64,000 nt of DNA, taken from assembly GCF_023218175.1 (NCBI RefSeq), contig NZ_JALPTH010000001.1, positions 310,001 to 374,000 on the forward strand. The letters are read 5' to 3'. The DNA comes from Streptomyces lichenis. Its GTDB lineage: Bacteria; Actinomycetota; Actinomycetes; Streptomycetales; Streptomycetaceae. The position numbers and the translations under genes are program-made. The notes beneath the pieces were generated by a model, which saw only the letters and a program-made list of their open reading frames with translations, did not search any database and had not been told where the DNA came from. Below are positions 51,840 through 60,956 of this stretch, in pieces (position 1 is the stretch's first letter; every line of letters begins with the position of its first letter).

Positions 51840-53291
51840 TCAGTGTCCTTCGTTCATCCGGGGCGCAGAGGGCGTACGGGGGGTGCTCGGCTGCTCGGGA
51901 GGCGCGCCGGCCGCGTGGTCCGCCCGCCCGCCTGCCGGGTCCTTCGGGCCGTCGGCCGGGGCCGCGTTCTCCCGGCCGCTGCGGGTGCCCGCCAGCCAGG
52001 CGGCCGCCATCCCGGGGCTGCCCGGCTCCACCGCGTCCGCGGCGGGCAGCGCCCGGCGGGCCGGGGCGGGGCGCGCGGTGCGCCGCCGGATGGTCAGCCC
52101 GCTCGCCGTGGTGGAGGCCGCGGCCACCGGCTCCGGAGCCTCCCGGCGGGCGGTCGGCACCGCGCGGACCGCCGCCGCGGTGGCCGGGCGCGCCGGGGCC
52201 GGGGTGGTCAGCAGGGCCGGCGGCAGCACGATCACCGCGCGGGTACCGCCGTAGATGTTCGGCGCCGTGACATCGACCCGGAAGCCGTAGTCCTCCGCGA
52301 GCACCGACGCCACCCGCAGACCGGTCTGCGGATACGCGCCCAGCCGGGTGATGTCGTCCCGCTGGACACCGGACATCACCTCGCGCGCCCAGGTCAGCCG
52401 CTCGTCCTCCATCCGCAGCCCGGCGTCGTCCACGATCAGGAACGCCGCGTTGTGCCCGTGCTCCAGGGACACATGGACCCGGGCGTTGGGCGGCGAGTAG
52501 CGCAGGGCGTTGTCCAGCAGCACCGCCAGGGCGTGCACCACCGCCTCCACCGCCCGGCTCTCCACCGACAGGGTGTCCATGTCCGGGTGCTGGACCCGCT
52601 CGTACCCCTCGACCCGCCCCATGGCCGAACGCACCACATCGGTCAGCGTGGTGGTCGGCCAGCGGCGCGACAGCTTGTCGCCGGAGAGCACCGCGTACCC
52701 GGAGGCCGTCAGCAGCATCTGCTGCGCCAGATGGTCGATCTCCACCAGCGTCACATAGGCCTCGTCCGACACATGGCGGCGCACCCCGGCACTGATCCGA
52801 GTGCTCAGCTTCGCCGCACGCTGCACGGTGCTGGAGGCGAAGCTGCGCACCGCGGCGCGCGCCACGTCCACCGACTCCCGCCGCGCCGCGGCGATCCGCT
52901 CCTCGGCCTCCTGCCGGGCCAGCCCGAGCCGCTGCTCGGTGTCCGCGCGGGCGTGCCGCCCCACCGCCGCCACCGCGCCGCCCAGTTGCTCGGCCAGCAC
53001 CCCGAGCCCGGTCGCCAGCGGGGTGTTCACCAACTGCGGCGGCACCGGAAGCTCCACCCGGTGCTCCTGGCCGTGCTGGGCCGCGGTGGCGGCGGCCGGG
53101 ACGGCGGTGCCGGCGAGATGGCCGATGAACTGCTCGGCGGCCCGCAACTGCCCGCCCAGGTCCCGGGCCTGCCCTTCCAACCGGTCCGCCCGCCGCCGCT
53201 CGCGCCGCGCCGCCCGGCGCTGGTACAGCGCGGCCGCCACGCTGGCCACCGCCGCCACCAGGGCGGCGATCGTCCAGATCAGCTCGGTCAT
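51840..53291 (-). CDS. cvnA: Conservon sensor kinase-like protein CvnA
   Basis: A 483-residue membrane sensor. One N-terminal helix (LIWTIAALVAAVASVAAALYQ) is followed by a long coiled-coil-like region rich in Arg, Glu and Ala, then a GHKL ATPase with ALAVLLDNALRYSPP and LIVDDAGLRM. No clear phospho-acceptor histidine H-box. The C-terminal 110 residues are a Pro/Ala/Arg tail. ATG 53291 lies after a short ORF that I do not accept. First gene of the conservon. Confidence 0.92.
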   Translation of the reverse strand: MTELIWTIAALVAAVASVAAALYQRRAARRERRRADRLEGQARDLGGQLRAAEQFIGHLAGTAVPAAATAAQHGQEHRVELPVPPQLVNTPLATGLGVLAEQLGGAVAAVGRHARADTEQRLGLARQEAEERIAAARRESVDVARAAVRSFASSTVQRAAKLSTRISAGVRRHVSDEAYVTLVEIDHLAQQMLLTASGYAVLSGDKLSRRWPTTTLTDVVRSAMGRVEGYERVQHPDMDTLSVESRAVEAVVHALAVLLDNALRYSPPNARVHVSLEHGHNAAFLIVDDAGLRMEDERLTWAREVMSGVQRDDITRLGAYPQTGLRVASVLAEDYGFRVDVTAPNIYGGTRAVIVLPPALLTTPAPARPATAAAVRAVPTARREAPEPVAAASTTASGLTIRRRTARPAPARRALPAADAVEPGSPGMAAAWLAGTRSGRENAAPADGPKDPAGGRADHAAGAPPEQPSTPRTPSAPRMNEGH

Positions 53292-53873
53292 CGGGTCCTC
53301 GCAGGGATGATCGTGGGGAAGGCCCGCCCCGAGGCGCCCACGGCGCCGCACACCGGCCCCGCCTCCTTCCGGCAGGCGGGCAGGCCGAGCGCCCGGTACC
53401 CGAGCCGCACGCGCGCACGCGCCAACTCCCGTGCGTGCGCGTCTCGTTCATCGACGGTCCGGTGCATGATCCCGCAGCCTAGCGGGCCGGCGGCCGCCGG
53501 GTACGGCGGATTCGATCATTCCGCTCAGCCCATGGAGCGCAAGACGGTATCCGGCCCCGGACCGGCCGAAGTCAGCCCCCTGGGTGAAGGCGATGGTGCC
53601 TCGGTGCGGCCTCGACACGGCCTTGCTGCGGCCTCGGCCCGGAGCGGCCCCCGGCCGGGCTCACCCCGCCCCAAGGGGCCCGGACCAGCCATCCTCGACC
53701 AGCACCTGACGCGAGCTCAGCCGCCGCCCCCCCCGCCGCCACACATTCCGCCCGATTCCCCCACCCGCCCCCGGGCAACCCCGCACCCCCCGTCCGCATC
53801 CTCCCCCTTGCCGGGCGGCCGGGGGATCGACCCCGCCCCCACCCGCATCCGACGGACGGAAGGAAGAGGCGCG
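53292..53873. other. 582-bp intergenic region between divergent units
   Basis: Between cvnA (minus) and the FAD oxidase (plus). The first 180 bases hold only a poorly supported 59-codon ORF. Around 53500-53560 the sequence is less GC-rich (GATTCGATCATTCC), likely the conservon promoter. From 53700 on it is C-rich with runs such as CCGCCCCCCCCGCC. I see no RNA gene or strong terminator. Confidence 0.5.
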
Positions 53874-55439
53874 ATGACCCTGGAGACGACGGGTGTACGG
53901 CGGAGCCCCGCCCGGCGCGGAGTGCTGCGGGCCGGCCTCGGGGCGGCGGTCGCGGCCACCGGTGCGGCCCTGCCCGGCGGCACCGCGCACGCGGCCGGCG
54001 GCAGCGCGCCCAAGAGCGCCTGGACCGCCTTCGGCAAGGAGCTGGACGGCAGCCTGATCCGGCCCGGCGACCACGACTACGACGCGGCCCGGGTGCTGTT
54101 CAACCCGCGCTTCGACACGGTCCGTCCGGCCGGAGTGGCCTACTGCGCCGGGCCGGACGACGTCCGCACCGCGCTCGCCTTCGCCCGCAAGCACGCCATA
54201 CCGGTGGCGATACGCAGCGGCGGCCACTCCTACGCCGGCTGGTCCAGCGGCAAGGACCGTCTGGTCATCGACGTACAGCGGATGGCGAAGGTCACCCTCT
54301 CCGGGACCACGGCCACCGTCGGCGCGGGCGCCAAACTCATCGACGTATACGACCGGTTGACCGCCCACAAGAGGGCGCTGCCGGCCGGGTCCTGCCCCAC
54401 CGTGGGGGTCTCCGGGCTGGCGCTCGGCGGCGGCATCGGTGTCGTCGCCCGGGCCTGGGGGCTGACCTCCGACCACATCAGCGCCGCCCGGATCGTCACC
54501 CCGGACGGCCGGCTGCGCACGGTGGACGCCACCCACGACCCGGACCTCTTCTGGGCCCTGCGCGGCGCGGGCAACGGCAACTTCGGCGTGGTCACCTCCC
54601 TCGACCTGCGCACCCACGCCCTGCCCTCCTGCACCACCTTCTTCCTCTCCTGGCCCTGGTCCCGGGCGGCCGCCGTGGTCCGCGAGTGGCAGCGCTGGGC
54701 GCCCTCCGCGCCCGACGGCATCTGGGCCAACCTCCATCTCGCCGCCCCGGTCGGCGGCCGCCCCGGCAAGGTACGGGTGGGCGGTCTGAGTCTGGAGCCC
54801 CGCTCCACCCTGATGAACCAGCTCGACCGCTTCGCCGACCGGGTGGGCGCCCCCGCCACCGGCGTCTCGGTGAAGCCGCACACCTTCATGGACGCCATGA
54901 AGACCATGGGCGGGGTCTCCGGCCGCACCATCGCCCAGGCCCACCAGCGGGGCACCCTGCCGGGCCGCACCCGCCAGGGCACCGTCGCCCGCGAGTCGTA
55001 CGCCGCCCGCTCCGACTTCTACACCCGCGAGATCCCGGCCCGCGGCGTCCAGGCCCTCATCGCCCGCGTCGAGGCCCTCGCCAAACTCCGCGGCGGCGGC
55101 TCCGGAAGCATCGCCCTGGACGCACTGGGCGGGGCGGTCAACCGGGTCGGCGCCCAGAGCACCGCCTTCGTCCACCGCGACGCCCGCTTCCTCGCCCAGT
55201 ACATCGTCTCCTGGCCCGACAACGCCTCCGCCGCCACCGTCGCCGCGCACCGCTCCTGGCTGGACAGCACCCATGCCGCGATGCGGCCCTGGGCGAGCGG
55301 CGGCGCCTACCAGAACTACACCGACCCCGCCCTCAAGGACTGGCGCCAGGCCTACTACGGCGCCAACGCCGCCCGCCTCGCGAAGATCAAGCGGACCTAC
55401 GACCCCGACCGGGTCTTCACCTCACCCCAGGGCCTCTGA
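53874..55439 (+). CDS. Secreted FAD-linked oxidase (berberine-bridge-enzyme type)
   Basis: A 521-residue PCMH/BBE oxidase with a Tat signal (RRGVLRAGLGAAVAATGAAL). Both covalent flavin anchors are present: H118 in RSGGHSYAGWS and C174 in SCPTVGVSGLALGGGIG, so FAD should be bicovalently bound. The C-terminal BBE end includes YQNYTDPALKDWRQAYYG. Such oxidases act on sugars or on late steps of antibiotic biosynthesis. ATG 53874 follows GGAAGGAAGAGG; the frame upstream is open to 51843 as antisense to cvnA only. The DUF5701-like gene is 40 bases downstream. Confidence 0.92.
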   Translation: MTLETTGVRRSPARRGVLRAGLGAAVAATGAALPGGTAHAAGGSAPKSAWTAFGKELDGSLIRPGDHDYDAARVLFNPRFDTVRPAGVAYCAGPDDVRTALAFARKHAIPVAIRSGGHSYAGWSSGKDRLVIDVQRMAKVTLSGTTATVGAGAKLIDVYDRLTAHKRALPAGSCPTVGVSGLALGGGIGVVARAWGLTSDHISAARIVTPDGRLRTVDATHDPDLFWALRGAGNGNFGVVTSLDLRTHALPSCTTFFLSWPWSRAAAVVREWQRWAPSAPDGIWANLHLAAPVGGRPGKVRVGGLSLEPRSTLMNQLDRFADRVGAPATGVSVKPHTFMDAMKTMGGVSGRTIAQAHQRGTLPGRTRQGTVARESYAARSDFYTREIPARGVQALIARVEALAKLRGGGSGSIALDALGGAVNRVGAQSTAFVHRDARFLAQYIVSWPDNASAATVAAHRSWLDSTHAAMRPWASGGAYQNYTDPALKDWRQAYYGANAARLAKIKRTYDPDRVFTSPQGL

Positions 55440-55479
55440 ACGGCATATTCTCCTACCAGCAAGCGAAACGAGGCCCACC

Positions 55480-56175
55480 ATGCCGGACACCGGCACCGCG
55501 GCGCCCGCCGTACCCGCTCTCCCGTCCCTCAGCGACCAGGCGGAACAGCTGATCCGGCTCGGCGTACCCGAGCCGGCCGGGCTGTCCGCCGACGAGGTGC
55601 GCGACTTCGCCGCCAGAGCCGCCAGAGCCGCCGGTGACACCGCCGGCACCGGAGCCGAGGGCGCCCTGCTCGCCGTCCACCCGGCCGCCGCCCCCGCCTC
55701 GGCCCTCGCGCCCCTGCTGCGCCACGCCGACCGACCCGGCTTCGTGGTCACCGACATGCCCGACGTCGACCTCTTCACCCCGTACGGTGTCGAGCTGCCC
55801 GACAGCCCGCTCTACCTCGTCGACGGCGTCGACCGCGGCGACCGCATGTCCGACTGGAGCCCCGACGAGGCCCTGCCCGCGCTCACCGGCGAGGGCCGCA
55901 CCCCGCTGCTGCTCACCGAGGGAATCCACTGGCTGCTCCAGACACCGGACGTCCTCGCCCGCAACCACTGCTTCATGACCATCGGCTCCCGGCTGCGCAA
56001 GGCGAACGGCTCGTACGACGCCCGCACCCCGGCGATCTGGATCAGCAATGGCACCGGTCGGGACGGCCGCGAGCGGCGCAACGCCCCCAAGGTCGGCTGG
56101 TGCTGGTGGAACAACCGCCACACCTGGCTGGGCTTCGCCTCCACCACCGGCCGCCGCACCGCCCCGCAGGCCTGA
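55480..56175 (+). CDS. DUF5701-like protein
   Basis: A 231-residue soluble protein. VDRGDRMSDWSPDEALP, RTPLLLTEGIHWLLQTPDVL, NHCFMTIGSRLRKANGSYDARTPAIWISNG (in two parts) and GWCWWNNRHTWLGFAS match the family I know as DUF5701. Function unknown. ATG 55480 is close after the FAD oxidase, with a weak ribosome site, so the two may be co-transcribed. A strong hairpin follows at 56206. Confidence 0.75.
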   Translation: MPDTGTAAPAVPALPSLSDQAEQLIRLGVPEPAGLSADEVRDFAARAARAAGDTAGTGAEGALLAVHPAAAPASALAPLLRHADRPGFVVTDMPDVDLFTPYGVELPDSPLYLVDGVDRGDRMSDWSPDEALPALTGEGRTPLLLTEGIHWLLQTPDVLARNHCFMTIGSRLRKANGSYDARTPAIWISNGTGRDGRERRNAPKVGWCWWNNRHTWLGFASTTGRRTAPQA

Positions 56176-56205
56176 CCCCCGAGCGGGTCCGGGTGTCAGG
56201 AAACA

Positions 56206-56250
56206 ACGGCCGAGGGCCGCACCCCACCACGGGGTGCGGCCCTCGGCCGT
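56206..56250. terminator. Bidirectional terminator between convergent genes
   Basis: Twenty-base perfect arms starting ACGGCCGAGGGCCGCACCCC, with a five-base loop. It lies 31 bases after the DUF5701-like stop and 20 bases from the VOC gene stop. Confidence 0.8.
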
Positions 56251-56269
56251 ACAAGGAGCAGTGGCGCCG

Positions 56270-56659
56270 CTACGAGGCCCAGCCGCCGTACGGCACGGTG
56301 ATGAGCTCCAGCGCATGACCCGCCGGGTCCAGGAAGTACACGCCGCGGCCGCCGTCGTTGCGGTTGATGGTGCCGGGCTGCGTCTGCCGGGGGTCGGCCC
56401 AGTGCTCGATCCCGCGCTGCTCGATCTTCGCGTACGCCGCGTCGAATTCCTCCTCGGAGACGAGGAAGGCGTAGTGCTGCATGGTGATCTTGTCCGCGGG
56501 GACGGTGGCGAAGTCCAGGGTCACACCGTTGCCGAGGGCGACGGCGATGAAGGGGCCCCATTCGCTGGTGACTTTCAGGCCGAGCAGCTCGGTGAAGAAC
56601 TCCGCGGATTCGCGGTTGTCCCGGGCGTGCACGATGGTGTGGTTCAGTTCGACTGGCAA
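56270..56659 (-). CDS. VOC family protein (glyoxalase-like)
   Basis: A 129-residue vicinal-oxygen-chelate protein. ELNHTIVHARDNRESAEFFTELLGL is the first half, and GRGVYFLDPAGHALELITVPYG the second, with H and E metal ligands at the expected ends (NHTIV, LELI). Could be a dioxygenase-like or resistance protein. TTG 56659 is the start because GGAGG is six bases upstream; no ATG is close. Substrate unknown. Confidence 0.85.
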   Translation of the reverse strand: MPVELNHTIVHARDNRESAEFFTELLGLKVTSEWGPFIAVALGNGVTLDFATVPADKITMQHYAFLVSEEEFDAAYAKIEQRGIEHWADPRQTQPGTINRNDGGRGVYFLDPAGHALELITVPYGGWAS

Positions 56660-56849
56660 GGAATGCCTCCGAGGGCATCTCCTGACACCTCCATGCCTCA
56701 CCCGGACGGTGACCGGCACGCGATGTCGTCGTCGACCCTATCAACCTCCGTTCGCCGATCAACTCCTTTGGCGCGAGCGGACCGTGGGCTCGCGACAGGG
56801 CCGCGGAGGCGGCTCTCCCGCCACCGACCGCGGTCTCCGCTCGCTTCGC

Positions 56850-57668
56850 TCAGGCGGCCCGCGCCGTCTCGTGCTTCCAGAAGCCCGAGAAGGTGATCCG
56901 CTCCTTGGGCAGACCCAGCCGGTGCAGATGCCTGCGGCCCTCGGTGGCCAGGGTGGACTCGCCGACGACGAAGGCGTACCCCGCGCCGTCGGCGGAGCGG
57001 AGCCGCAGGAGTTCGTGGAGCGCGGCGGTGCCGGGGACGGATCCGGCGTCCTCGCGGACGACCCAGGAGACGGCCATCCCGGCCGGGGCGTCCAGTGCGC
57101 GCCGGTCGTCCGCGGTGGGCACCTCCTGGATGAGCCGCCCCACGGTCCCGCGCGGCAGGGAGCGCAGGATGTTGACCGCGGCGGGCAGACCGGTCTCGTC
57201 GGCCACGACGATGACCTCGGAGGCGTCGGACGGGCAGTCGAACAGGATGCCCTGGTCGAGGACGGCGAGCGCGTCGCCGGGACGGGCGCGGCAGGCCCAG
57301 ACGGCCGCCCGGCCCTCGATCTCACCGGTGTGGTCGCGGTGCACCACGAAGTCGATGTCCAACTCGGCCGACTCCGGCCGGAAGTCGGCCACCGAGTAGT
57401 TGGCGCAGTGCGGCCGCTCGGCCTCGGGGATGGCCAGATACGGCTGCCACCACCGGTCGCCGGTGAACTCCGGCAGCCGGAGCCGCTGTTGATGGGGGAG
57501 CTGGAGGAAGAGCCGGAACCAGTGGTCGAAGCCCTGCCACGGGAACCCGGCGAGATCCTCCCCGGTGACGGTCAGGCGGTGCATGGAGGGGGTCACACGC
57601 TCTCCGCGCAGGACACGTGCGCGGAACATCCCGGGGTGCTGCGGCGTCAGCCGACGGATCTTCGCCAT
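56850..57668 (-). CDS. Siderophore-interacting protein (ViuB/FAD type)
   Basis: A 272-residue flavoprotein reductase. RLTVTGEDLAGFP and HCANYSVADFRPESAELDIDFVVH form the FAD-binding barrel with the RxYS-like N-Y-S motif; GDALAVLDQGILFD and VIVVADETGLPAAVNIL form the NAD(P)H half, and the C-terminus GFWKH is typical. It reduces ferric siderophore to free iron in the cytoplasm. The start codon at 57668 is seven bases from an iron box, so it should be iron-repressed. Confidence 0.92.
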   Translation of the reverse strand: MAKIRRLTPQHPGMFRARVLRGERVTPSMHRLTVTGEDLAGFPWQGFDHWFRLFLQLPHQQRLRLPEFTGDRWWQPYLAIPEAERPHCANYSVADFRPESAELDIDFVVHRDHTGEIEGRAAVWACRARPGDALAVLDQGILFDCPSDASEVIVVADETGLPAAVNILRSLPRGTVGRLIQEVPTADDRRALDAPAGMAVSWVVREDAGSVPGTAALHELLRLRSADGAGYAFVVGESTLATEGRRHLHRLGLPKERITFSGFWKHETARAA

Positions 57669-57674
57669 GCCAAC

Positions 57675-57693
57675 GAAGGCTAGCCTAACTTAA
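57675..57693. promoter_or_regulatory. Iron box (DmdR/DtxR/IdeR type)
   Basis: Read toward the siderophore-interacting gene, TTAAGTTAGGCTAGCCTTC matches the 19-bp consensus TTAGGTTAGGCTAACCTAA at 15 positions. It overlaps where the ribosome site and promoter would be. This is the standard iron-dependent repressor site in streptomycetes. Confidence 0.85.
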
Positions 57694-57726
57694 CCTTCTT
57701 GGGAGCCCGCGAGCCTGTGGGCCGCC

Positions 57727-58338
57727 TCACCGGCCGTGCAGGAAGAACCGCGCCGGGACCAGGAGCTCATGGCCCGCGGGGAAGCGGACGCGCACCCCCT
57801 CCTCCGTCCACGCGGTGGACGCCACCCCCTGCCCGGCCATCTCCGGGTCGACGTCCAGCCGGTGCCCGTACGACAGCCCGGGGTCCCTGCCGATCACCAG
57901 GGTGTACGAGTGCCGCCCGGACAGCGTCCACTCATGGACCAGCCCCAGGTGGTGCGGGGAGCCGTCCTCGTAGGCCACGGACGCGGGAGCGGTGCTGCGG
58001 TACGCCACCTCGGACCACGGCCACCACAGCACCGCCATCACGACGGAGGTGAGCAGCACCCCCACGGCGCCGCCGAGCAGGGCCGGGCGCAGAGCCGCGC
58101 GCCGGCGCAGCCGAGTGCTTCCACCGGGTGGAACGGACGCCGGTGTGCGGGTCTCCGGTACGTGAGTCCCGGGTACGTGAGTCTCCGGTACGTGAGTCTC
58201 CGGTACGTGGTTCTCCGGTACGTGAATGGTGCCGCTCCTCGGTCGCGTACGGGCCCCCGGGCGTACCGGGGCTTCCGCGGGCAAGGACGCGAGACCAGGG
58301 GCGCGGGGTTCGGCGGAATCGTGGGACCCCGCACTCAC
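57727..58338 (-). CDS. Single-pass membrane protein with VPET repeats
   Basis: A 203-residue protein. Residues 1-70 are cytoplasmic and polar, with five HVPET/N-type repeats (15-bp DNA units). One helix follows (LLGGAVGVLLTSVVMAVLWWPW), then an external beta-rich domain (VIGRDPGLSYGHRLDVDPEMA). GTG 58338 is 11 bases after the aminotransferase stop; the frame stays open to 58440 inside the aminotransferase. Function unknown. Confidence 0.65.
   Translation of the reverse strand: MSAGSHDSAEPRAPGLASLPAEAPVRPGARTRPRSGTIHVPENHVPETHVPETHVPGTHVPETRTPASVPPGGSTRLRRRAALRPALLGGAVGVLLTSVVMAVLWWPWSEVAYRSTAPASVAYEDGSPHHLGLVHEWTLSGRHSYTLVIGRDPGLSYGHRLDVDPEMAGQGVASTAWTEEGVRVRFPAGHELLVPARFFLHGR
58151..58225. 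repeat. Five 15-bp tandem repeats inside the membrane protein gene
   Basis: Units of GTCTCCGGTACGTGA start at 58151, 58166, 58181, 58196 and 58211 with one or two changes in three of them. The period is a multiple of three, so copy-number change would add or remove five residues without a frame change. Confidence 0.85.
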
Positions 58339-58348
58339 CCCGGGGCCG

Positions 58349-59578
58349 TCAGGCTGGATGGGCCGCACGGGCCCACGCGACGAGAACGGGCACACACCTC
58401 TCGGCGAAGTGCTCGTAGTCGTCCGGGGTGTTGTAGACATGGGCGGAGAGCCGCAGATAGCCGGTGCCGCCGAAGCTGGTGAAGGCCGCCTCCACGCCCA
58501 GTTCGCGGGCGACCCGGTCGCGCAGGGCGTCGGCCTCGACGCGGGTCGCGCCGAGACCGGCGGGCAGCCGGACCAGCCGCATGCCCGGGACGGGCGTACC
58601 GGCGTCGACGGGGCCGCCGGCCGAGGCCGCCTCGGTGAACGCGGCGGTGAGGATCCGCTCGGCGTAGCAGGCCAGGTCGTCCATATAGCGGCGGGCCGTC
58701 TCCCAGCCCCAGGACCGCTCGATGAAGTCCAGCGCCGTGGGCGCCGCCAGACAGGACGTGGCGTCCACCGTGCCCTGCTGGTCGAAGCGGTCGGGGTAGG
58801 GGTCGGCCGCGCCCCAGGAGTCGATCAGCGGGTGGAGGCGCTCGGCCAGGGGGCCCTGGGCTATCAAGGCCGCGGTGCCGCGCGGGGCGCAGCCCCACTT
58901 GTGGAGGTTGCCGACCCAGAAGTCGGCCGGAACACCGGCCAGCGGGGCGGCGATCAGGCCGGGGGAGTGCGCGGCGTCCACGAGGAACGGGATACCGCGC
59001 CGCCGCGCCTCCGCGCCGATCAGGTCCACCGGCATCCGGCGGGCCGTCGGCGAGGTGATCTGGTCCACCACGACCAGGCCGGTGTCCTCACTCCACTCGG
59101 CCACCACCGCCTCGTACGCCTGCTGTTCGTCGGCGTCCAGCGGCACCCTGGCCGTGCGTACCCGGCCGCCCCAGCGCCGCGCGAGCCGTTCGGCGCCCAG
59201 GGTGACGGCCCCGTAGCCGTGGTCGGTGACCACGACCTCCCCGCCGGGGCGGTGCGGCAGGGCGGCGAGGACGACGCTGATGCCGGCGCTGGCGTTCGGC
59301 ACCAGGGCGAGGGAGTCGGGGGAGGTGCGGAGGAAGGCCGCGAGCGGGACGCGGGTGGCGGCCAGCCGCTGCGGCAGCGCCGGGAACCACACCACCGGGG
59401 CGCGCTCCATCTCCGCCCGCAGCGCGTTCTGCCGCTCCTGCGCCACCAGCGGGACCGCCCCGAACGAGCCGTGGTTCAGATGCCGCAGCGCCGGGTCCAG
59501 CGACCACGCCGCCGCGGCGGGCCGGCCGTCGGGCAGGGTGAGGGGGCTCGGTGCGGTGATGACCTCGGTCTCGCTCAT
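58349..59578 (-). CDS. Class V aminotransferase (isopenicillin N epimerase/EgtE-like)
   Basis: A 409-residue PLP enzyme. PLP contacts: N95 A S in VPNASAGIS, D201 and H204 in LVDAAHSPG, and Schiff-base lysine K227 in GNLHKWGC. The sequence after it, APRGTAALI, and the HLNHGSFGAVP opening are those of the CefD/cysteine-desulfurase-like subgroup that includes EgtE. Ergothioneine lyase or an amino-acid epimerase are options. ATG 59578 follows GAGGT. No egt genes lie next to it. Confidence 0.87.
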   Translation of the reverse strand: MSETEVITAPSPLTLPDGRPAAAAWSLDPALRHLNHGSFGAVPLVAQERQNALRAEMERAPVVWFPALPQRLAATRVPLAAFLRTSPDSLALVPNASAGISVVLAALPHRPGGEVVVTDHGYGAVTLGAERLARRWGGRVRTARVPLDADEQQAYEAVVAEWSEDTGLVVVDQITSPTARRMPVDLIGAEARRRGIPFLVDAAHSPGLIAAPLAGVPADFWVGNLHKWGCAPRGTAALIAQGPLAERLHPLIDSWGAADPYPDRFDQQGTVDATSCLAAPTALDFIERSWGWETARRYMDDLACYAERILTAAFTEAASAGGPVDAGTPVPGMRLVRLPAGLGATRVEADALRDRVARELGVEAAFTSFGGTGYLRLSAHVYNTPDDYEHFAERCVPVLVAWARAAHPA

Positions 59579-59639
59579 ATGACCTCACTTCTGCCGTCTT
59601 TGGGCACGCCGGGACATCGGACGCCGAGCGGTGAGTCTT

Positions 59640-60005
59640 CCAGCCCGGGCGTGAGGGTGTCATCGCCGGTCTCTCCCCGGCTCCCGGAGGTCAGGCGGGC
59701 CCCCTCTCCGTCATCGCACCGCCGCCGCTCGTCCTCCTCCTGGTCACGGTCTGCGCGGCCGTGTCGGTGGGGTCGGTCAGTGTGCCGCTGGGGACCGTCG
59801 TCAAGGTCCTCGCCGACCATCTGACCGGCCTCGGGACGCCCGCCGGCACCATGGACGACCAGATCGTGTGGAGCCTGCGGCTGCCGCGCGTCCTGCTGGC
59901 CGCCGCCGTCGGCGCGGGGCTCGCCGTCGTCGGCACCACCCTGCGGGCGACCGTCCGCAACCCGCTCGCCGACCCCTCTGTGCTCGGGGTCTCCGCGGGC
60001 GCCGG
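59640..60005 (+). pseudogene. FecCD-type iron-siderophore permease, truncated remnant
   Basis: The plus-strand frame beginning about 59640 gives LVLLLVTVCAAVSVGSVSVP, then LPRVLLAAAVGAGLAVVGTTL and NPLADPSVLGVSAGAG, which is the start of a FecCD permease (about the first 100 residues of some 340). After ADPSVLGVSAGAG the match stops and an unrelated frame follows. No start codon with a ribosome site precedes the first helix. Both ends appear lost; the iron-regulated reductase nearby suggests an older siderophore uptake locus. Confidence 0.7.
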
Positions 60006-60194
60006 GCCCTGCCGGAGGTCGCCGTCTGGCGGGCGGGGACGACGCCGGGGTGAGGATGGCGGGCGTACGTCACGAGTACGCAAAGACCCCTCCGGACGCG
60101 AACCTGCCACTGGCCGAAACGCGTCCTCTGCCGCGAACATCATGCGCAACGAGGGCCGGCTGGGGAGCGGGCCCGCCAAGGGGGGGGACCCGTC
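60006..60194. other. Intergenic region after the permease remnant
   Basis: 189 bp with no recognisable gene or hairpin. A run of Gs (AAGGGGGGGGACC) directly before 60195 serves as the ribosome site for the lipoprotein. Confidence 0.4.
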
Positions 60195-60914
60195 ATGGCA
60201 GACAGCAGGACGAGAACCGGGACGGCGGCGCGGCCGAGACCGCGCGGGGCGTGGACGGCGGTGGCCGGTACGTGCCTGGCCGGTGTCATGGTGCTGGCGC
60301 TGACCGGCTGCGAGGGGGACGACGCGGGAGCGGCGGGAAGCCCGAGCACGCAGCCGGCATCCACCGCACCCGGCGCCGGAGCCTCTCCCACGGCGGACGC
60401 CGCCACCGGTGCCACGCCCACCGGCACGCCTTCGCCCGACGTCGACGACACCACCGCGGCCCCGCCGGCCGCCACGCCGACCGCGGCGGCCAAGCCGGTC
60501 GGCTCGGTCACACCCTCACCCTCGGCCAAGGGCGGAGGCGGAGGCGGCGGTGGGGCGGACGACGGCTGCGACCACAAGATGCCGATCTCACCCGACGAGC
60601 TCGCCGTCTACCGCTACACCCCCGAGGGAGGGAGCCTCAGCCTGATCGTCAAGTACGGCAACTGGGGCTGCCCCGAGCCGGACTCCGACGGGCCGCCCTT
60701 CGAGACGGTCGGCAAGGAGATCTGGCAGCCGCTCGACCAGGCCGCCCAGATCACGGTGACGACCCCGATCGTGGAGAGCACGGAGAACCAGCCCATCGGG
60801 GTCCAGGAGTTCATCGACTGGCTGGACGCGCACCCCGACAGCGGGCTGGTGTTCGAGTACCACCTCGGCGCCGACGGCGCCATCGACCGACTCGATCAGG
60901 TGTTCACTCCCTGA
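60195..60914 (+). CDS. Hypothetical lipoprotein
   Basis: A 239-residue lipoprotein: helix TAVAGTCLAGVMVLALTGC with lipobox cysteine at 39, then about 85 residues of Ser/Thr/Pro/Ala linker with nine glycines at its end, then a folded domain starting DDGCDHKMPISPDELAVYRYTP and containing VKYGNWGCPEP. Two cysteines there could form a disulfide. Domain unknown. ATG 60195 follows a poly-G ribosome site. It converges with the secreted protein gene at 61018. Confidence 0.78.
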   Translation: MADSRTRTGTAARPRPRGAWTAVAGTCLAGVMVLALTGCEGDDAGAAGSPSTQPASTAPGAGASPTADAATGATPTGTPSPDVDDTTAAPPAATPTAAAKPVGSVTPSPSAKGGGGGGGGADDGCDHKMPISPDELAVYRYTPEGGSLSLIVKYGNWGCPEPDSDGPPFETVGKEIWQPLDQAAQITVTTPIVESTENQPIGVQEFIDWLDAHPDSGLVFEYHLGADGAIDRLDQVFTP

Positions 60915-60956
60915 CCCGCTGAGCGGCGGGTCTGCCGCGTCTCACCTCTCGGTTCG

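Noticed and set aside
53288..53467. 59-codon ORF overlapping the cvnA start by four bases (ATGA)
   Set aside because: No good ribosome site and third-base GC is low compared with real genes; kept out of the gene list.
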